From: an uncultured Clostridia bacterium
Lineage (GTDB): Bacteria; Bacillota; Clostridia; Christensenellales; UBA1242
Direction of reading: 5' to 3'
Assembly: GCA_944349925.1 (NCBI GenBank)
Contig: CALVNT010000008.1
Coordinates: 29,750 to 93,749 of the forward strand
Length of the DNA stretch: 64,000 bases
Shown piece by piece: positions 59,191 to 64,000 of the stretch (positions are counted from its first letter, which is position 1; each line of letters opens with the position of its first letter). The notes under the pieces are model-generated. The model saw nothing but the letters and a program-made list of their open reading frames with translations. It did no database searches and was not told where the DNA came from. A program made the translations under genes and the position numbers.

Positions 59191-61803
59191 TTAATCACGG
59201 TTTTTAAATACTGCAAAACTAACTATTCCTACAACAACCACCAACCCAACAAAAAACAATACAATAATAGAATAATCAGGAGTATCTTCTCCTCCTTGAG
59301 AAGTTACGGCTTTTTCATCTAGATTAAAGCTAACAACTAAATCATTAGCACCTATATTAACTTGGTATCTATTATCTTGTAAATAACTCATTGCAAGCTT
59401 ATTTCCGTTTTCATCAAATGCACTATAACTTTTTACATATTTATCAGATGGTAAATTTGTTATAGTGATAATATAATAAAAGTTTGTTCCATTTTGCTTT
59501 AACTGGCTTTCATATTGCAATTGATTGTTAGTAAAAGTTATTTTTGGCACATCAAACAATTCAACTTCGATTACAACATTTTCTTCCGGCATCATAAACG
59601 AGTACTCATTATCATTGACCTTTTGAGCGCTAACGCCATTTACTTTCACATCTGAAACGACAAAACCTTCTTCTATTTTTAAAATTTGCAAAACAACTTC
59701 TTCGCCAAAATATGCTTCATTTTTATCTAAAGCGCATATTACTTCTTCTTTATTATCAATTGAAATATAATGTTTGTCAGTTCTTTGAGAAGTGATAGTC
59801 AAATTTATATCTTGAGCAGGCATAATAAATGATATACAATCATTTGAAACAACATCAAAGTCAAGTTCAACATCATCACAAACAACAATCAACTTTTCAT
59901 TTTCAGGCAAATTAGTGGCTTCAATATAAATTTTTTGATTATAAGTACTGCTATTTTGTAAATTTATATCTAGCCCTTCTTGTACATTATAAGAAATATT
60001 GTAAACAACATTTTGAAGTAAAATTTCAATATTGACATCTTCTGCTGGCATTGTAAATATAAATTCTTCATTTAAATTTACAATATACTCATTGCCTGAA
60101 ATGGATATTGCTTCTATGCTTTTCCCTACAGGAACTTGCAAAATTTTTATTGTGACCTCTTCATTAAAAATTGCTTGCGTTTTGTCAATTTCATATACAA
60201 TACCATCAACATTTATAACAGATATTTGATAAAGTTTGTCCTTTAACGAAACATCTATTTGAATATCATTGTTTGGAAAATTAAAATAGTAAACATTGTC
60301 TTGATTTGAAATTTCCGCCTGCTGACTAGAAACTTGATCAATTTCTTTTCCCTCTGGCAATTTTGTAAAAGATATTGAAATCGAATCCCCAGCATAATAG
60401 CTTTCTTTTTGTGGAGAAACCACAAATTCAACACCATCAGGAACGTTTATCTGCAAATTATATTTTGTCCCAACTTCAACAGTAAAAACATTTTCAAATT
60501 CTTTTACAATTTTTCCATCATCGGTTATTATATAAAACTTGTAAACTCCGTTCTGAGTAGGCAAGTCAAAAGTAATAGAATTTTCACAAGAAACAAAATC
60601 TCCAAATGAAAGACCGCCATCACTACTATATTTGTAAGCAAAATGCATGTTTTCAAGCATATTAGTGGCACTCAATGAGATTGTCGAAGATGAATTAGAT
60701 TCTCCTTCAGAAACATTATTTTGCGAAACATTAAAAACAGGATCAGCATAGTCATTAACTTCAATTTCTGGACAAGGCAACTCGTAAATAATATAAGTTT
60801 CATCATTTAACTGAAAATACAATTCATAATTTTGAACAACTCTTTCATCTTGGTCTTCGTCCATTAAATAGAAACCTCTGTTTGTTTCAGCATTCCAACC
60901 TTTTAAAAAATATGTTGTTTTGAGACTCTCTAAAAAACTTTGTGGATAGTTTCCGTAAACAATAGGATCATTCCATGTTATGTCGAGACCATACCAGTGA
61001 TCATAAAGATTTACGTAACTCCACATGTGCCCTTCACTTGAACCTGTAGAAGGATTGTATGCATATCCTGCACAGACAAGATTTTTTATTCCTAATCCAT
61101 CTAATAAATATTGTCCACCGTAAGAATAGCCGTCACAAACAGCAACATTGTTTACAATTGAGCCATAAACAGTATGAACGAAATTTTTACTTAGTGAAAG
61201 ATCATATTCAACATTTTCTACAAGATAATTATTTACAAACAATACCTTTTCATAATCGGTCCAATTCATATCCATTTGAGAATAAATTTCCTCTCGGGAT
61301 TGCTCAAGCTTGTTGAGCATAGTATTAAGTTGCGTGCTGCTACTTATCCCATCAATATAGCAATTATCTGAAGTTATAACATAATAACCAATACCATAAG
61401 ATCTCTCTAGATTAACAGCCGTAAAGTCTACAAAAAATATTTCAGGGACATCGTATTTTATTGCATTTATTGCCCCTGCCAAAGATCTATATTTCTCTTG
61501 AGTACTTAAAGATACAAAACCATTATAATTGTCATAGTCTTTCAAAGAAATTTCGAAAGAACCATTTTTCATTAAATTGAAATTATCGTAAAGAGCATCA
61601 TAAAGCATCACAATATACTTATTGATATCATTATTGATATTTCCACGAAAATAATCAATATAGTCATCACATTCTTCTATTGAGACAGATGAATAAGCAT
61701 AAGAATTTTGTTGCTTTTTATCAAATAAATATGGCAAAAAAGCAAGAGATAAGATTAAACAAAAACACAAAAAATTGGTAATATAAAATTTTTTAACTTT
61801 CAT
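59191..61803 (-). CDS. Surface transglutaminase-like protein with beta repeats and C-terminal anchor
   Basis: 870 residues from the ATG at 61803 (a TTG six codons earlier is less likely). A signal peptide (about 5-30) is followed by a transglutaminase-like core with Cys223 (VAVCDGYSYG), His259 (SSEGHMWSYVNLY) and Asp274 (WYGLDITWNDP), so the triad is complete. Four repeat units of about 65 residues lie between ~455 and 730, each ending in F-x-MP-x-x-(D/N)-(V/I)-x-(I/V); they resemble the bacterial repeat domains of InlB-type surface proteins. One C-terminal membrane helix (IIVLFFVGLVVVVGIVSFAVF) and KNRD hold it in the membrane. Such proteins act as extracellular crosslinkers or peptidases; the target is unknown. 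Confidence 0.85.
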   Translation of the reverse strand: MKVKKFYITNFLCFCLILSLAFLPYLFDKKQQNSYAYSSVSIEECDDYIDYFRGNINNDINKYIVMLYDALYDNFNLMKNGSFEISLKDYDNYNGFVSLSTQEKYRSLAGAINAIKYDVPEIFFVDFTAVNLERSYGIGYYVITSDNCYIDGISSSTQLNTMLNKLEQSREEIYSQMDMNWTDYEKVLFVNNYLVENVEYDLSLSKNFVHTVYGSIVNNVAVCDGYSYGGQYLLDGLGIKNLVCAGYAYNPSTGSSEGHMWSYVNLYDHWYGLDITWNDPIVYGNYPQSFLESLKTTYFLKGWNAETNRGFYLMDEDQDERVVQNYELYFQLNDETYIIYELPCPEIEVNDYADPVFNVSQNNVSEGESNSSSTISLSATNMLENMHFAYKYSSDGGLSFGDFVSCENSITFDLPTQNGVYKFYIITDDGKIVKEFENVFTVEVGTKYNLQINVPDGVEFVVSPQKESYYAGDSISISFTKLPEGKEIDQVSSQQAEISNQDNVYYFNFPNNDIQIDVSLKDKLYQISVINVDGIVYEIDKTQAIFNEEVTIKILQVPVGKSIEAISISGNEYIVNLNEEFIFTMPAEDVNIEILLQNVVYNISYNVQEGLDINLQNSSTYNQKIYIEATNLPENEKLIVVCDDVELDFDVVSNDCISFIMPAQDINLTITSQRTDKHYISIDNKEEVICALDKNEAYFGEEVVLQILKIEEGFVVSDVKVNGVSAQKVNDNEYSFMMPEENVVIEVELFDVPKITFTNNQLQYESQLKQNGTNFYYIITITNLPSDKYVKSYSAFDENGNKLAMSYLQDNRYQVNIGANDLVVSFNLDEKAVTSQGGEDTPDYSIIVLFFVGLVVVVGIVSFAVFKNRD

Positions 61804-61961
61804 AATATTATAATACCACAATTTTCAATTTTATCAACATTCATAATGAAAATAATTTAACTTTTTTTATTTTTTATCAAGAATTTAATTAGATGTTTTT
61901 TAGGTACAAATTGATAAATTTATAGAATTAAAACAAAATCTTATTTAAAAACTTATTAACT

Positions 61962-61996
61962 AAAAAACGCAAGCCGACTATGACTTGCGATTTTTT
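61962..61996 (-). terminator. Intrinsic terminator after the SGNH hydrolase gene
   Basis: CGCAAG (61968-61973) pairs with CTTGCG (61984-61989) around a 10-nt loop, followed on the minus strand by TTTTTTAG. Confidence 0.8.
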
Positions 61997-62026
61997 AATA
62001 ATAAGATATACAAAAATATTAAAAAA

Positions 62027-62662
62027 TTAAAATGTTCGAAAAGGACTTAAATCTTCTTCTAAAGATTTAAAAAGTTTTGAAATTTTATTACCCAATTTCT
62101 TATGCCCATTTAAAGTTAAGTGCTCACCATCTTCTCCAACCTCTAAATCTATACCTGAAACGAACAAAATCCCGTTATCATTAGAAAATTTCTTTAGAAA
62201 CTTATCTAATTGCACAGTTTTTTTATTCGCACCCTGATAATATTTTTTAGTAATAGCCGTATTTTCTATAATCTGCGAAGGACTTATTATTACGATTTGA
62301 GCGTTAGTAAGATTTTTTATTTTTAATACTAATTGTACTAAATTGTATGCTATTTTTTCAGCGGATTCATTATACTCACTTTTACAATCATTTGTCCCTA
62401 GTTGAATAACAACAACATCAAGATTTTTATATTTCTTTAAATCATTATCTAATGTAATAGATGCATTTCTATTCTGCAACCATTTGTTTTCATGAGCTAT
62501 ACATCTTCCACATAAACCATCAATATATAAATTGTGCTTCGATAAACAATACCACCAACAATCTTGATTGTTGTATTGTCTAGGAATTGCATTTTTTGAA
62601 TAACCGTTTATATTAGGTATATATCCCCAAGTATTAGAATCGCCATAACATAAAATATTCAT
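62027..62662 (-). CDS. SGNH/GDSL-family esterase
   Basis: 211 residues. Block I GDSNTWG carries the nucleophile Ser9, block III is QLGTNDCK, and block V near the C-terminus is DGEHLTLNGH with the Asp-x-x-His pair, so all catalytic elements are present. No signal peptide, therefore cytoplasmic. The group includes arylesterases and lysophospholipase-type enzymes (TesA-like); the substrate is unknown. SD AAAAGG precedes the ATG, and a terminator follows at 61962-61996. Confidence 0.9.
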   Translation of the reverse strand: MNILCYGDSNTWGYIPNINGYSKNAIPRQYNNQDCWWYCLSKHNLYIDGLCGRCIAHENKWLQNRNASITLDNDLKKYKNLDVVVIQLGTNDCKSEYNESAEKIAYNLVQLVLKIKNLTNAQIVIISPSQIIENTAITKKYYQGANKKTVQLDKFLKKFSNDNGILFVSGIDLEVGEDGEHLTLNGHKKLGNKISKLFKSLEEDLSPFRTF

Positions 62663-62714
62663 ATCGCACCTTTTAAATTTTAAAAATATAATTTTTTTAA
62701 TTTAAATTCATTTT

Positions 62715-63998
62715 TTATTTTTGAGCTTCTTCCCCCTCATTGATATAATTTGAAACCAACTTCGATATATCAAAATTTGTAAAATCTTCATATATAATCG
62801 GACTTTCTTTATCTATCAAGTCGCATATCTTTATTGCCGTATCATAAGACTCTGTCCTAGCAAATTTTAACAAACTTAATTTATTAAAATAAACTTTGAG
62901 TTCTTTTTGATCTAATTCATGATTTATATCTTCACTGCCGTCAGACAAGATGTCATAAGTTTCTGCCGCGAGATATTTATCAAAGGCATTTTTTTCTCCT
63001 TGCAAAATTCTTTGTGCCTTATTAAGTTCCAATATTATCTCGTTTCCATATTGACTTTCTCCAAAATAATAGATTGCGTTACTTATATCGTAATCTAACA
63101 AAGAAAGCATAAATTCATTAACATCTTTATAGAAATTTGCATTTTCTCTAATACTAAGATCTTTTCTCATCAACTGAATGCAAAAATAATAATTGTCCGC
63201 TATTTCTTTATTAGTAGAAGAATTCTTTAATTTATTAAAAGCTTTATCTGCAGAAGTAAGTATTGCTTCTTTTTCTTTCTCGAGTTCTAAATTTAATATT
63301 TTAATTAAATTGTCACTATCAATATTTTTATCTGAAGCATATTGTTGAATTTCTTTTATACTTTTTTGTAAAAAATCTAAATTTTTTGTTTTTGTAAATA
63401 TAAATAAAATTTCCATTACAAAATCTTTTAATTGATCAATATCAAGAATTGCGGGAAGCTTTTTTCTTACATAGTGATAAGGTGCATCAAATTCATATTC
63501 TCCATCTTTTACGATATAGTTTTTGTCAAATTTCTCATTCTTTACAAAAACTTTATTCTTCTCTGCGTCATATATATATGCGCCTTTTATATATTGAGGT
63601 GGAATAATACGATATATTTCTTGAAAATCATGATAAGTTGTGCCAATCTCAAGTGGAGAATTTGAGTGTTCATAAAGCATTTGCACTTTATTTTCGGGAT
63701 TTACGCTTTCAATTGGAATTTCTAAAACTAACACAATTTCCATGTTATCTCTAAACGTAATTTTAGAATTAAATCCTGCCCCGTAATGACTAACTAATTT
63801 GTTCATTCTTTTTGTTTGTTCTTCATACGAAGCATCGTCTTCATCGCAAACAAAAGTTACAGTTCTATCTATAGAACTAAATTGACAAAATAACCCTTCT
63901 TGAAAAAACTTTAATAAACGCTCACGGATATTTTTTTGCTGTACAGCTTGCATCTCTTCAATCGAAATACCACTTTCCTGCATTGCTCTCAAAATGCC
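62715..63998 (-). CDS. Unknown protein, 3' part (5' end outside window)
   Basis: The frame is open from the right edge (codons read GILRAMQESGISIEEMQ...) to a stop at 62715, giving at least 427 residues. A TTG at 63992 is not a credible start since there is no SD. The visible protein is hydrophilic, rich in Lys, Glu, Asn and Tyr, with a beta-rich first ~180 residues (FCQFSSIDRTVTFVCDEDD, DNMEIVLVLEIPIESV) and a helical remainder (LEKEKEAILTSADKAFNKLKN...). No membrane segment, signal or recognisable motif was found. The 52-nt gap to the SGNH gene suggests one operon. Confidence 0.6.
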   Translation of the reverse strand, partial: GILRAMQESGISIEEMQAVQQKNIRERLLKFFQEGLFCQFSSIDRTVTFVCDEDDASYEEQTKRMNKLVSHYGAGFNSKITFRDNMEIVLVLEIPIESVNPENKVQMLYEHSNSPLEIGTTYHDFQEIYRIIPPQYIKGAYIYDAEKNKVFVKNEKFDKNYIVKDGEYEFDAPYHYVRKKLPAILDIDQLKDFVMEILFIFTKTKNLDFLQKSIKEIQQYASDKNIDSDNLIKILNLELEKEKEAILTSADKAFNKLKNSSTNKEIADNYYFCIQLMRKDLSIRENANFYKDVNEFMLSLLDYDISNAIYYFGESQYGNEIILELNKAQRILQGEKNAFDKYLAAETYDILSDGSEDINHELDQKELKVYFNKLSLLKFARTESYDTAIKICDLIDKESPIIYEDFTNFDISKLVSNYINEGEEAQK

Positions 63999-64000
63999 TT

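Noticed and set aside
61801-61821. TATAAT immediately before the ATG of the surface transglutaminase-like gene, as if for a leaderless mRNA
   Set aside because: Only 3 nt separate the hexamer from the ATG, too short for the usual start distance, and no good -35 is at the right spacing. AT-richness explains it.

Overview
The window is a strongly AT-rich segment of an endospore-forming Bacillota (Clostridia-like) chromosome, probably from an uncultured lineage. The evidence is a set of sporulation genes (spoIIGA, sigE, sigG, a ylmC-type PRC-barrel gene, spoVG, spoIIR, sleB, ypeB, a SPOCS/LysM coat-type protein), a veg homologue, and a MurE carrying the meso-diaminopimelate signature DNPR. TGA is used as a stop codon (mraY, the alpha/beta hydrolase), so the genetic code is the standard bacterial one. 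No rRNA, tRNA, CRISPR array, transposase or integrase gene was seen.

Layout. 1-2.6 kb: the 3' end of nrdR, a small unknown gene, then a P-loop ATPase-CYTH fusion and a Nudix/winged-helix regulator of NrtR type; both minus-strand genes carry the same 17-bp operator-like sequence. 2.6-4.4 kb: a secreted leucine-rich-repeat protein whose near-consensus promoter has nine Gs in its spacer (candidate phase variation). 4.5-12.2 kb, minus strand: murA, ftsQ/divIB, ftsA, ftsZ, spoIIGA, sigE, sigG, ylmC-like; this is the classical division/early-sporulation run. 12.3-20.6 kb: accessory block with two large unknown exported proteins, a solenoid protein of ten 36-residue mTERF-like repeats with a small partner, a cytoplasmic transglutaminase-like protein and a GNAT acetyltransferase. 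Two broken copies of the 3' end of ftsW lie between these cargo genes. 20.7-29 kb: ftsW, murD, mraY, murE, ddl, a membrane-anchored MurF-like ligase and an alpha/beta hydrolase. murG, usually between ftsW and murA, is not here. 29-38.5 kb: spoVG, ypeB-sleB-spoIIR, the SPOCS/LysM gene, veg, pyruvate phosphate dikinase, and a small membrane-protein gene beside its frameshifted paralogue. 38.5-55.2 kb: one gene for a giant (about 5,540-residue) GLUG/Ig-like lipoprotein behind a near-consensus promoter embedded in palindromes. 55.6-64 kb: a TtcA-like PP-loop protein, gpmI, an MscS channel, a surface transglutaminase-like protein, an SGNH hydrolase, and the 3' part of an unknown gene.

How the genes work together: MurA, MurD, MurE, MurF, Ddl and MraY make the peptidoglycan precursor; FtsW, FtsQ, FtsA and FtsZ build the septum; SpoIIR activates SpoIIGA, which processes pro-SigmaE; SigmaG then drives late forespore genes such as the sleB-ypeB germination pair. 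The parts most worth following up are the G9-tract promoter, the NrtR-like/ATPase-CYTH regulon, the ftsW-tail accessory block, the SD-masking hairpin before sigG, and the giant lipoprotein with its control region. Several start codons were moved inward from the longest possible reading frame because a Shine-Dalgarno sequence decides for the internal start; these are stated per gene.
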